Source: Anaerolineae bacterium (GTDB taxonomy: Bacteria; Chloroflexota; Anaerolineae; 4572-78; J111). From it: 64,000 nt of DNA. Positions 6,375 to 15,085 of this stretch are shown here, piece by piece (within the stretch, counting starts at the first letter, position 1; each line of letters starts with the position of its first letter). The position numbers and the translations under genes were made by a program. The notes under the pieces are model-generated. The model searched no databases, was not told the origin of the DNA, and saw nothing but the letters and a program-made list of their open reading frames with translations. Location of the stretch: positions 60,411 through 124,410 of the forward strand of contig JAHDWA010000026.1 of assembly GCA_023382535.1 (NCBI GenBank). Direction: 5' to 3'.

Positions 6375-8507
6375 TTACTTAAACTGGAAGTTGGCGAGAT
6401 GCTCGGTACCGTCGTTGAGCCGCAAGACAAACTGGCGGCAACTTCCGGCCCAGTCCTTCTTGGTCTTCCAGACGTAGTTGTATTGATCGCTGCTGGGATC
6501 GTAGGACAGGTTGCTGTCGCCGGCGGTGACCGTCTCCTCAATGTCGGACATGCCACCGGATAGGTCACAAGCGATGGCCTGAGACTTGGGATAACCGCTC
6601 TCCAAGATGTTCAGGCCCTGATTGCCACTGAGACTAAACTTGACCGGGATCGCCTGCCCGGCTTTGACAGCGTTCACCGTCGGCGGGTTGTCTACCGGGG
6701 CGAAGAAACCAGCGAAGTTGTAGATCACCTGGTAGGTGACGCTGGCTGAATTGCTGTTGTCGGCGTTGTCGCTAGCACCGTTGCAGGTGGCGGTAAAGCT
6801 GCCCACACCGTTGCCGCCGCTGAGACTGAAGGCGGCTTGGGTCGCCACTCCGGACAGGCTGTCTTGGGTCTCGCAGCCGCCCGCCGGAACTTGACCGAGA
6901 GAGTAAGTAGCGCCATCAGTAACCCCGGTGACGCTGACCGTGAGCGGAGTCTTGTCAAGATTGAGACCACTAACCGTGGTGGAGGCACTGTTACCGGCGT
7001 TGTCCGTGGCCGTGCCCGTGACAGATTGGTTGGCCCCCTCACTGCTCAAAGTTTGATCTGGGCCACAGGCAGCCACGCCGGAGAGGTCATCAGCGCAGGT
7101 AAAGGTGACACTCACGTCACTGTTGTTCCAGCCATTGCTGTTGGGAGGCGGCGCAGCACTACCGCTAATCGTCGGTGGGGTGGCATCGCGCTTGATGGTG
7201 ACGTTCTGAGAGGCGGTACCGCCGGCGCTCGTGGCTTCGCAGGTGAAGGTGGTGCCGGCCGTATCAGTTGTGATGATGGTTGCGTCGCAGCCGCTGGTCG
7301 AGGTGATGGGCGACTCGTCGTCGCTGACGGTCCAGGAGACGGTCACATCATCGGTATACCAATCATTGTTACCCAACGTACCGCTGATCTGAGGGCTAAT
7401 CGTCGGCGGTGTGGTGTCTGCCGGAATTACGCCAACCGCTGCGTCAACCGGAGTGGTTCCGACCGAGATGGTTGCAACCACGGTCATCGTTGCTGTATCA
7501 ACTTTCAAGACTTGATTTAATGGAACTACCGGAACATAGAGGAAGTTACCATCGGGTGTAATGGTCATGCCACCCGGGCCTTCCGCCGGCAGCAATAAGG
7601 AGGCAATCGGGGTGTTGGTAGCTGGATTAATCTTCTTGACCTGGGGTCCACCACCGCCGCAGTGTCCATTGGTGCCCGCATAGACAGCACTTCCGTCAGG
7701 GGCAATGGCGATACCGACCCCGGCGCCACTATGTCCAAGAGTGGAGACAACGGTGTTAGATGCGGTTGAAATTTTCTGCAGATTCCCGCAGCAGCCGCAG
7801 CCGTTGTTCACGAAGGCGAAGCTTCCATCCGGCAGGAAGCCAGTCCATTCTGCCCCGCCAATCACTCCCGAGACAGTCCCATTAATCCCATTGCCCGGTA
7901 GCGTGAAAATCTGAATCTGGTTCGCCCCACCACTACGACCAATCCAGAGTTCACTACCATCTGGCGTACAAGCAGCCCCATCTGGCGCGGTTAAGGGGAC
8001 AGTATCCACGACCGTATCTGTCGTCGTGTCAATGACGGAAATATTGTTCGAGCCGGGATTTGTCACGTAGACCTTAGCACCGTCAGGAGTCATCGCCAGG
8101 CTTTTCGGGTTTGACCCTACAGAAATGGTGGTAACGACTGCCTGAGCGGCGGTGTTGATGACAGAGATGTTCTGTGAGATAGAATTCAGGACATAGGCTT
8201 TACTGCCATCCGGTGTAACAACTACCCGACTAGGACCATCACCAACCGGAATGGTGGTTGCTACCGTGCTTGTATCTAGCGAAATCACCGAAATGTTGTC
8301 TGAGCCTGAGTTTGCCACATAGACCACGCCCCCAGATTGGGCCTGGACGCTTTGCGCCGACAAAACGAGCAGCAAGCAGGCTAGGGCGGCTACAACAGCG
8401 CCGAACTTGGTGAGGATTTGGTAGCGACCTCTGGCAGAGGTGGTCTCATCTTCCTTCATTGCAAACGTGTTGCCTTGTCTAAATAGCAAACAATCTACAA
8501 TTTTCAT
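6375..8507 (-). CDS. secreted YVTN beta-propeller protein with PxKF C-terminal domain
   Basis: This is a predicted exported surface or extracellular repeat protein. The 710 residues begin with a basic stretch and a hydrophobic signal segment (about 34-56, ending QSVQA). About seven YVTN-type propeller repeats follow (SGVVYVANSGSDNISVIS and similar, roughly 57-360). Two Ig-like/HYR-like stretches with paired cysteines come next (about 365-530). The C-terminal domain contains IPVKFSLSGN and ends LANFQFK, typical of the PxKF family. The start at 8507 is supported by AGGA eight bases upstream. The gene converges with the kinase remnant and stands alone. The ligand or role is not predictable; such proteins usually serve adhesion or the cell sheath. 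Confidence 0.87.
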   Translation of the reverse strand: MKIVDCLLFRQGNTFAMKEDETTSARGRYQILTKFGAVVAALACLLLVLSAQSVQAQSGGVVYVANSGSDNISVISLDTSTVATTIPVGDGPSRVVVTPDGSKAYVLNSISQNISVINTAAQAVVTTISVGSNPKSLAMTPDGAKVYVTNPGSNNISVIDTTTDTVVDTVPLTAPDGAACTPDGSELWIGRSGGANQIQIFTLPGNGINGTVSGVIGGAEWTGFLPDGSFAFVNNGCGCCGNLQKISTASNTVVSTLGHSGAGVGIAIAPDGSAVYAGTNGHCGGGGPQVKKINPATNTPIASLLLPAEGPGGMTITPDGNFLYVPVVPLNQVLKVDTATMTVVATISVGTTPVDAAVGVIPADTTPPTISPQISGTLGNNDWYTDDVTVSWTVSDDESPITSTSGCDATIITTDTAGTTFTCEATSAGGTASQNVTIKRDATPPTISGSAAPPPNSNGWNNSDVSVTFTCADDLSGVAACGPDQTLSSEGANQSVTGTATDNAGNSASTTVSGLNLDKTPLTVSVTGVTDGATYSLGQVPAGGCETQDSLSGVATQAAFSLSGGNGVGSFTATCNGASDNADNSNSASVTYQVIYNFAGFFAPVDNPPTVNAVKAGQAIPVKFSLSGNQGLNILESGYPKSQAIACDLSGGMSDIEETVTAGDSNLSYDPSSDQYNYVWKTKKDWAGSCRQFVLRLNDGTEHLANFQFK

Positions 8508-8766
8508 TTTTTCTTTCCTTTCTCAGCCATATTTCAGCTAACTGATTAGTTGAAGTGACCATAAATTTTGTCTTACCCACAAATGAGCGTTTTTGTTTTG
8601 GCTAGGGAAAGTGAAGCTCCAGCCAGCGAGCTTGGTTAGCTTTGCTTATGCATCATTCATTCTGACCTCCTCTTGTATCCAATATGGCGCGAAAATACCA
8701 CCAAAGATACGGTCAATTTGTAGACCTTCCTACAGGCTATCGCTTTCGGCTGGTTCACTGGTTTGG

Positions 8767-10338
8767 CTAGGGTGCATTAGCCGTCCACGTGCCAGACTGT
8801 GAAAAGCCCCCACAGCCAGGGTAGTTCACAAAACTATAGGTGCCGCTGGCTATCGTCGGCGAGCTGAACTGGCCGGAGAAAGAGAAGGTACCGCCGCTAT
8901 GGCTAAACTGGTTGTTAGTGATGGCAAAACCAGGACCAGAGACCGTTACCTCCGTTGTTCCGCTACACCCACCGACTGAGAAAGTGGTTTTTAGCTTAAA
9001 GTTATTCAATATTGTGCCACCCGAGGAGACATCAAACGACATTGGCTGACTTCGGTTGGTTGTCCCTGTCCAATGCCAATCCACTGGTTTAGAGCCGGGC
9101 GGTGGCGGGGTGGGAGGAGCTTTCAAAATGAGCGGCAAGTAGATGTTGGTATCATTCTCGGTACAGGGTGGAGTATCATTAGCTGTGTTGCTGTAGGGAG
9201 AGTTGCCGCTCGCATTGTAGGCCTGGACGCGGTAGAAATACGTCGAATCACAGGTCAGGCCGGTATTGGCATAGCTGGTCACATTGGGTCCAACAGCGGC
9301 AATTTGTACCCAGCTTGTGCTGTTGGGCGACCGCTCAATCTTAAAGCCGGTCTCACTATTACTGTTATCTTGCCACATCAAGTTAATCTGGGTTTTCGAG
9401 ACGGAGGTTGCGGTCAGGTTGCTGGGGGCAAGGGGCGGCTGCGCTGTACAGGGAGAGGTGGTGGCGTTGGCGATATTACTATAGGCGGAGTTGCCAAACC
9501 CGTTGTAGGCTCGCACGCGGTAATAATACGTTGTGTTACAGGCCAGGCCGGCTGGCGCAAGGCTCGTTGCCGGAGTTGTGGCGATTTGGGTCCAGGGACC
9601 TATGCTGGTGAGTGCCTGCTCAATTTTAAAGCCGGTCTCGTTGTTGCTGTTATCTTGCCACTGCAGCAGAATTTGCATCTGTGAAAGAGCCAAGGCGGTT
9701 AAGTTACTGGGTGGATTAGGTATTTGCGGTTGTGCGGTGGTATTTGCCGTCCAGGTGCCGGATTGGGTAAAGTTGCCACAGCCGGGAATAGAGTGATTAA
9801 CGTAAGAATAGGTTCCACTGACTGAAGTTGGTGTGCTGAATTGACCAGAGAAGGAGAAAGACCCGGTACTAGAGCTAAACTGGTTGTTAATGATAGGACC
9901 GGGGCCAAAGACAGTTGTCTCTACGGTTCCGCTACACCCTCCGACGGAGAAATTGGTTTTTAGCTTGAAGTTACTCCATGTGGTACCACCTGAAGCAACA
10001 TCAAACGACATCGGATAGCCACGGCTGGTCGTGCCTGTCCAGTGCCCGTCTACTGCCAGCAGAGAAATGGCATTGTCGCTGCCGCTGGCTGACTCACTAT
10101 CTGGTAGGAGTGGCGCGGCCGACGGAGTCGCTGGAAACTGGGGCGATGCTTCGATTTCGATGTCTATGGTCATATATTCGCCAATGCTTATGGTCGTATG
10201 TTCCCCAACTGGTGGCCTAGGTGTGCTGCTTGGCTCCTTGGGCGGTTCAGGCGGCGCAGCACCCACTCGGTAGACGCTACTCAGCAAGATAAGCAGCGCC
10301 AAAACCACGGTAATAATCCCAAATTGTCGGCTAGACAT
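8767..10338 (-). CDS. secreted protein with two fibronectin type III domains and duplicated flanking domain
   Basis: A 523-residue predicted surface protein. A signal peptide covers residues 1-28 (hydrophobic core VVLALLILLSS, then VGAA). A proline-rich linker follows. A cysteine-containing beta domain (GHWTGTTSRGYPMSFDV ... PGCGNFTQSGTW) occurs twice, at about 100-200 and at the C terminus. Between the copies are two fibronectin type III domains (each with LQWQDNSNNETGFKIE-like and YYYRVRAYN-like strands). A linker with IYLPLILK precedes the last domain; I know this motif mainly from Chloroflexota secreted proteins. AGGAGGG upstream supports the start. It lies 259 bases downstream of the start of the YVTN gene, and both look like cell-surface functions. 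Confidence 0.85.
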   Translation of the reverse strand: MSSRQFGIITVVLALLILLSSVYRVGAAPPEPPKEPSSTPRPPVGEHTTISIGEYMTIDIEIEASPQFPATPSAAPLLPDSESASGSDNAISLLAVDGHWTGTTSRGYPMSFDVASGGTTWSNFKLKTNFSVGGCSGTVETTVFGPGPIINNQFSSSTGSFSFSGQFSTPTSVSGTYSYVNHSIPGCGNFTQSGTWTANTTAQPQIPNPPSNLTALALSQMQILLQWQDNSNNETGFKIEQALTSIGPWTQIATTPATSLAPAGLACNTTYYYRVRAYNGFGNSAYSNIANATTSPCTAQPPLAPSNLTATSVSKTQINLMWQDNSNSETGFKIERSPNSTSWVQIAAVGPNVTSYANTGLTCDSTYFYRVQAYNASGNSPYSNTANDTPPCTENDTNIYLPLILKAPPTPPPPGSKPVDWHWTGTTNRSQPMSFDVSSGGTILNNFKLKTTFSVGGCSGTTEVTVSGPGFAITNNQFSHSGGTFSFSGQFSSPTIASGTYSFVNYPGCGGFSQSGTWTANAP

Positions 10339-10390
10339 GATAAACCCTCCTTTTCATCGTTCTTAAATTATTTAGTTTCAACTGTGAAAG

Positions 10391-11305
10391 TTAATCCTTC
10401 CCCAGCCAGTAAACGCCACCGATAATCAGCAGCAAGGGCATTAAGCGATTAGCCAGCAGGCAACGGTCCCTGCTATCCGGTACCATCCCCGGCTTTATCC
10501 TGTGCAGGAGCCCCACTAGCAACAAGATGAACAGCGGTTGGGTGGCGCTAGAAGCTGACACCAGGGCCAGAGGGCCATATTCATAAGCCAGCGTGATGGC
10601 CAGGACACCGACTAACGCTATGGTCTCGCTACTGCCAATTAGCAGATTGATCCGCCAATTCATCTGCCGCAAGGCTAGCCAGAGTTGACGCCGGGTTGAA
10701 CCACAGGCCAGAATAGCCAGCACCCCAATAAAGATGCCCAGCCGTGGCCAAAAGAAGCCATCCCAGGCATTGATCTCTTGAAGCGGATACTTGAGGAGCA
10801 GATCACTCAGGCTGCGTACCAGGCAGGCCGCGACCATCAGGGGGAGAGCGGCATTGAAACGAAGATGAAGCTTTGTCGCTTCCTGACGACATTCCAGCGA
10901 GATCAGCACTGCGCCGAGCACGATGCTAATAACACCCCCATAATTAATGGTCTTAAAGGCCTCGCCCAGGAGGAGATATCCCCAGACAATGGCAAAGAGG
11001 GGAGTGATCTGGCCTAAGGCGACCACTGCTGTCGCATTACTGCGGCTTAGGGCCATAAAGTAAAGCCAGATATAGCCGAAGTACAGGATGCCACTAAGGA
11101 AAGCCAAAAGGGTCGGCCCAACCGGCTCGAAATGGATTGAGGTCGTGGACCCAACGACCAGGGCCGAGACCAGGCCGTAAGCGCCCATGAAGAAGGCGTA
11201 GATGAGGGGATCAGGAATATGTTTCTCGACGACAATTTTGTCTACCACGCTAACTGCGCCCCACAGGGCGGCAGCAGTGAGACTTAGGACTAGCCATCCA
11301 TCCAT
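10391..11305 (-). CDS. EamA/DMT-family permease
   Basis: An integral inner-membrane protein of 304 residues with about ten hydrophobic segments, arranged as two five-helix EamA halves. The first half starts LVLSLTAAALWGAVSVVDKI. The second half includes IALVGVLAITLAYEYGPLAL and ends at LLLIIGGVYWLGKD. Members export or import amino acids, nucleotides or other small metabolites; the substrate cannot be read from the sequence. GAGGAAGGG lies just upstream of ATG 11305. It is 25 bases after the small HTH gene at 11331 on the same strand, so the two are probably cotranscribed from the promoter marked at 11836-11887. Confidence 0.85.
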   Translation of the reverse strand: MDGWLVLSLTAAALWGAVSVVDKIVVEKHIPDPLIYAFFMGAYGLVSALVVGSTTSIHFEPVGPTLLAFLSGILYFGYIWLYFMALSRSNATAVVALGQITPLFAIVWGYLLLGEAFKTINYGGVISIVLGAVLISLECRQEATKLHLRFNAALPLMVAACLVRSLSDLLLKYPLQEINAWDGFFWPRLGIFIGVLAILACGSTRRQLWLALRQMNWRINLLIGSSETIALVGVLAITLAYEYGPLALVSASSATQPLFILLLVGLLHRIKPGMVPDSRDRCLLANRLMPLLLIIGGVYWLGKD

Positions 11306-11330
11306 TGGCCCTTCCTCTCTTTAATTGGGG

Positions 11331-11789
11331 TTAGGTGCTGGGCAGATTTGCCATCTGCTGCTCAACTTGCCACACCACCGTCGCCAGGGCCTCGACCGCC
11401 GCCCGGCGCTCCCGGTGAAAGGTACGCGCACTGATGCCTAATTCGGCGGTCATCTCCCTAGCCGACTTACCCTGGATATAGACACCCTCGGCAATAGCAT
11501 ACAAGCGCCAGCCGGGCGTGGGTTCCGGCTCAGAATTAGCCGGCCGCAGACGGTCAATGGTTTTTCTGAGCAGGTCCCACAAGGCCCGGCCCCGCTCGAT
11601 GTCGGTAATGATCTCCTCCCCGGAAACCAATTCCTGCGCGTGTTGCTCAACCACCCGCAAGGTTAACTGGTCAGCACACCGGGCCAGGGTGAGAAGATTG
11701 CCTCTGCTTCTCAGCGCCCTGGCCAGGATTTGTTGGAACTGTCGCTTGTCACCGTCAAAAGTTGCCAAGTTTACCCTGTCTTCTGCCAC
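11331..11789 (-). CDS. small protein with C-terminal helix-turn-helix
   Basis: A 152-residue soluble protein. The C-terminal part (about 108-140) has a helix-turn-helix resembling sigma-70 region 4 or other positive regulators (SAREMTAELGISARTFHRER). The N-terminal 90 residues are helical and charged and match no family I recognise. The start is a GTG without a strong ribosome site, so a few residues may be misassigned. It is the first gene after operator copy A (11836-11887), about 47 bases from it. It is followed by the EamA permease. It could be a transcription factor that answers to, or takes part in, the CHAT regulon. Confidence 0.6.
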   Translation of the reverse strand: MAEDRVNLATFDGDKRQFQQILARALRSRGNLLTLARCADQLTLRVVEQHAQELVSGEEIITDIERGRALWDLLRKTIDRLRPANSEPEPTPGWRLYAIAEGVYIQGKSAREMTAELGISARTFHRERRAAVEALATVVWQVEQQMANLPST

Positions 11790-11835
11790 GACTTGTTACC
11801 TGCCAGTCTGATATGGCCAGTTTTGCCTCTTAGGG

Positions 11836-11887
11836 TATCGCCATTCTCCCTGACATACCTGACAGAACCTGATAGCTTTCCTGACAG
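11836..11887 (-). promoter_or_regulatory. operator/promoter copy A of three-copy regulatory element
   Basis: Read on the minus strand, four direct repeats of the form TGTCAGG have TCAG cores spaced 12, 10 and 9 bases. They are followed by GGCGATACCCT, a weak -10-like box. Nearly the same 52 bases occur at 35008-35058 and 46813-46864, each upstream of a minus-strand gene. Direct repeats about one helical turn apart are typical for OmpR/PhoB-type winged-helix proteins, such as the one encoded at 35097-36452. Confidence 0.7.
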
Positions 11888-11929
11888 TCTGTAGAAAAGT
11901 GACCAGGGTAGGGCAACCTTTAAAAACAA

Positions 11930-11961
11930 AACGCCGTGACAAACCAACTTGTCACAGCGTT
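11930..11961 (-). terminator. rho-independent terminator after gene 12035
   Basis: On the minus strand AACGC-TG-TGACAA pairs with TTGTCA-CG-GCGTT around a GTTGGT loop. It is followed by TTGTTTTTA. It lies 74 bases beyond the stop of the 881-residue gene and separates that operon from the promoter element at 11836-11887. Confidence 0.8.
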
Positions 11962-12034
11962 CTTAATTTGTCTGGTTGGTGGGCCACCTGGCCGCTTGGG
12001 TCTCACCAGGTTGGCGTGGATGAGGGGAGTGGGA

Positions 12035-14680
12035 TCAGACGGGCAGATAACGAGTACCACCCTGCACACAAGCCGTGGCAAAGACTAGTTGGGCAGCCCG
12101 AATCCCATCGTTCTCGTAGTACTTCGTCACCGCCAGGCAGTAGAGGAAGAGGGCCGGGAAATATTCGTTCCTGAAATCGGGGTCCGGTCCCATATACTTC
12201 TGGGCGATGCGGCGAATGGCCAAGATGACCTGGTAGGCAAACTTGAGCGAGGGGTCGTCGGGCAGGGTCACCTCTTGGCCCAGGGTCGCATCATTCAGAG
12301 CTATTTCAAATCGAACGTAGGCGTCCAGCGAAAAGGTGAGATCGCCATGCGCCAATTCCATCAACCGCAGGTACGTTTCCAGTCTGATGAAATCGAACAG
12401 GTTATGGCGTTCCTCCACCTTGGCAAAGTCAATCAACCGGCCCACGCCCGATTCGTCTACCAGTATATTGCGCAGGTTGAGATCGCCGTGAACAGAGGAT
12501 TGTCTGCCCTCCAGCATTCTACCCAGTACGTCAGGATAGACTTTTAGTGGATTCGGGTACGTCCCAGCCACGCCGGGTAACTTGATGCGCTCATCTCCTA
12601 CCCCAGGCGACAGATCGGGGAAGATAGAACGGACAATCTGTTCCAGCCGCTCATGCCGGTTGTAGACCACTTCGCCGCGCACGCCGACCATACTACCCAA
12701 TTCCAGCCCCTGGGTCACATTGCTTGTCGACTCAAACTCGACGCTGACGATGGTGCCCTGACCATCCGGGTCTTGCAGGTTCACTTCGCCATGCTTGATC
12801 TTTTTGACGACCATACCCTCAATTGCTAGCAGCGCACCGGCTGCTTTTGCCTCGTATTCGTAGGGAATGTCCTCCACTTCGATCCACTCGTAGCCTTCCG
12901 TCTGGGCGGGTGGTTCGCCAAGCAACCACAGCGTATCCGAGAACCCCCGACGTAATTTCAGCCTCAGGTGTGCCACCATGTACTGGCTATACTCGGCGAC
13001 GAAGAAACAGCGTAGCGGATCGTTCTGACTGTACCAATTTTGGCCCAATTCCCTGTCTAGCAAATCGCCGAGCGTCTTTATGACTTGTCCAACGTCATCA
13101 GGAGACATATCGCGGTAGTATTCCTCCAAGTCTACCACCTGTCCTAACGACCCACCGCCTATGGAAACATAATTCAAACCAGCCCGGTTGCCCTGCTCGT
13201 AGTACCTGGCCCACTCCACGCGGGCGGCGGAAAAAGGCAAGTGCTCTTCAACATACTTCACGTAGTTATCGCGCTCCTGGCGCAGTTCGATTGCCGGGCC
13301 CATCTTGGTCACCTTACGGGCCGAGCCACGACCATTCGGCGCGATAGGCAGAACCTGCAGCACCTGCGCCCCGCCTAAGCCGCCGCCAAACTCCTTTTCC
13401 ACCAACACCCGTCCATAGCCTCGATACACTTGTTGGAGGAGAGCTTTGTCTTCAGCCGTCAGTCTGCGTTTGAGGCGGGTTGACACCTCGATCCGGGGAT
13501 AAGTTATGGATTGTGAGGGTTTGGGATGCGGGGTGAATGACTCGATCTCTGATTCAACCAAAGGGGGCGCACCTGGCCATCCAGTTCGCTCGATGGCAAC
13601 CGCGTGGCCAACCCCTTTCCGGAGGCTGACCAGACGCCCTAACGCCAATTCAGCCGTGAGCGCATTGATGGTTCTCTCGGCCTGTTGTCGCGCTTGATCG
13701 GCGAAGGCCATGTTGGCCTCCAGTTGCGCCTGACGCCCCCTCAGGTTCTCCCGTACAGCACTTAGGAGATGGTCCTGATCCTTGGCCGAGGGCTTCAGTT
13801 CCTCGAGTACGACGCCCAGGTTATCCAGATTGATCCCGATTGTCATCTGCCGTTCGGTCAGCATCCCCACGTTGTCGTTAAAGACCCGGTAAAGCCGGGC
13901 AAGTTGTTGCAGAAGTTGTATGTCGTTTAGCAACCCGTCGCCGGCTTTTTCCAGGAGATCACGCAGCGCGCGTTCTTGCTCGGATAGGACCGGAAGGGTC
14001 GCTTCGCACCAGGCGAGTTGACGATCAGTCTTGTGCTTATACAACTCGAGCCGGAGGGCGCTATTATTGAGGATCGTGCGGCTGACCCGTGCTTCACATT
14101 CGGCATTGGGATAAAATAGCCCAGTGATGTAGAGCTGCCGGGGTAAACCGTATATTCTGGCACAACCGTTGGACAGGTGGGTGGAGACAATTGGGCCCAG
14201 AGTGTTACCGGTGTGGGTTGTCAGCACCCGGGCAGCCAATTCATCCACCTCGTCGGCGGCGATCCCACACAGGTAGCAAGAGCTTCCCAGCAGATGGTCT
14301 GTTGCCGCAGGTTGCCACGCTTCGCTAGAAAGACGGGTAAATATTTCTGGCTCGGCCTGGCCCTGCTGATAATAGCCCGCCTGCAGCCAATAGACGTCGC
14401 CGTAAGTGCGGGCCTCCACAAAGTAGGAACGACCGGTCGCCGAGTTATCTAGCCAACCTGTGCGCACAATGCGCTGGCTGACAGAGTGGTCTTCATGCTC
14501 CTGCGGCCACTCCCATGGCGGGATGATCTGACCACTCAATCGTTCCAGATGGGCAAGCAGCGTTCTAAGTTCTTTTTCAAAAACAGCCTGCCGCTCTTTG
14601 GCGGCTTTGAGGGTGTCACCCTCTACCCGACGCAAATAGTAAACGTACTGTTCGAGCGTGGCTTCAATCACGATTGGCAT
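12035..14680 (-). CDS. large multidomain protein with kinase-like C-terminal domain (ternary-system type)
   Basis: An 881-residue cytoplasmic protein. The N-terminal region (1-370) is helical and charged, with coiled-coil-like stretches around 265-350. A middle region follows. An OB-fold-like beta segment lies at about 625-700 (VNLQDPDGQGTIVSVEFES, LGSMVGVRGEVVYN). The C terminus has a phosphotransferase-like catalytic signature: HGDLNLRNILVD (His731, Asp733, Asn738) and LIDFA (Asp751). A typical glycine-rich loop is not obvious, so it may bind rather than phosphorylate. Kinase-like domains of this kind occur next to CHAT and caspase effectors in conflict systems described from comparative genomics; that link is inference. 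AGGAGCGCAGG precedes the ATG. The gene overlaps the 130-residue gene by 17 bases and ends the operon. Confidence 0.6.
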   Translation of the reverse strand: MPIVIEATLEQYVYYLRRVEGDTLKAAKERQAVFEKELRTLLAHLERLSGQIIPPWEWPQEHEDHSVSQRIVRTGWLDNSATGRSYFVEARTYGDVYWLQAGYYQQGQAEPEIFTRLSSEAWQPAATDHLLGSSCYLCGIAADEVDELAARVLTTHTGNTLGPIVSTHLSNGCARIYGLPRQLYITGLFYPNAECEARVSRTILNNSALRLELYKHKTDRQLAWCEATLPVLSEQERALRDLLEKAGDGLLNDIQLLQQLARLYRVFNDNVGMLTERQMTIGINLDNLGVVLEELKPSAKDQDHLLSAVRENLRGRQAQLEANMAFADQARQQAERTINALTAELALGRLVSLRKGVGHAVAIERTGWPGAPPLVESEIESFTPHPKPSQSITYPRIEVSTRLKRRLTAEDKALLQQVYRGYGRVLVEKEFGGGLGGAQVLQVLPIAPNGRGSARKVTKMGPAIELRQERDNYVKYVEEHLPFSAARVEWARYYEQGNRAGLNYVSIGGGSLGQVVDLEEYYRDMSPDDVGQVIKTLGDLLDRELGQNWYSQNDPLRCFFVAEYSQYMVAHLRLKLRRGFSDTLWLLGEPPAQTEGYEWIEVEDIPYEYEAKAAGALLAIEGMVVKKIKHGEVNLQDPDGQGTIVSVEFESTSNVTQGLELGSMVGVRGEVVYNRHERLEQIVRSIFPDLSPGVGDERIKLPGVAGTYPNPLKVYPDVLGRMLEGRQSSVHGDLNLRNILVDESGVGRLIDFAKVEERHNLFDFIRLETYLRLMELAHGDLTFSLDAYVRFEIALNDATLGQEVTLPDDPSLKFAYQVILAIRRIAQKYMGPDPDFRNEYFPALFLYCLAVTKYYENDGIRAAQLVFATACVQGGTRYLPV

Positions 14681-15056
14681 CCTGCGCTCCTGATTGGTTT
14701 ATGATTTCTTCATCCGGCAACGCTATTTCTTTAAGTTTGGCCAGCAGCGTTTGAAAACGGTTGGCAATGTCAGAGATAGGTTCCTCATCCTCATAGCCTG
14801 TCCCCCCCGCCTCAGGTCGTCTCCGATCTTGTGGGCTGTATCCAAGGACCAGGTCTTTGATGAATGGGTAGCGGCGACAGACCTGCCAGACAGGATCGGC
14901 GGCCAATTCGAGCGCCCTATGCTCGGTTATACCGTCGAAATGTTCCAGGAGAGGAGCGATCTCTTGATAGAAGCGAGACCATCCCTCCGGTCCAAGTTCA
15001 TTGCGGATTTTATCAAAATTCTCTATCAAGGCTCTCGATACATTTTGAGCAATCAT
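14664..15056 (-). CDS. hypothetical small protein coupled to kinase-like gene
   Basis: A 130-residue soluble, acidic, mostly helical protein that I do not recognise. The first 80 residues (IENFDKIRNELGPEGWSRFY...) look like a compact helical domain. A disordered middle (RRRPEAGGTGYEDEE) and a short helix follow. GGGAGG lies seven bases before ATG 15056. It starts 29 bases after the CHAT gene 15086 and overlaps the kinase-like gene by 17 bases, so the three are very probably translated together. It may be the adaptor or substrate of its neighbours. Confidence 0.6.
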   Translation of the reverse strand: MIAQNVSRALIENFDKIRNELGPEGWSRFYQEIAPLLEHFDGITEHRALELAADPVWQVCRRYPFIKDLVLGYSPQDRRRPEAGGTGYEDEEPISDIANRFQTLLAKLKEIALPDEEIINQSGAQDANRD

Positions 15057-15085
15057 GTTGTCGCCTCCCTATGAAGCAGAACTGG

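Noticed and set aside
6837..7520. 227-codon plus-strand frame opposite the YVTN gene
   Set aside because: It is antisense to a clear secreted repeat protein and composed of R/G/A-rich low-complexity sequence.
9073..9684. 203-codon plus-strand frame opposite the fibronectin type III gene
   Set aside because: Its repeats mirror the duplicated fibronectin domains on the minus strand. It has no start signal and no domain.
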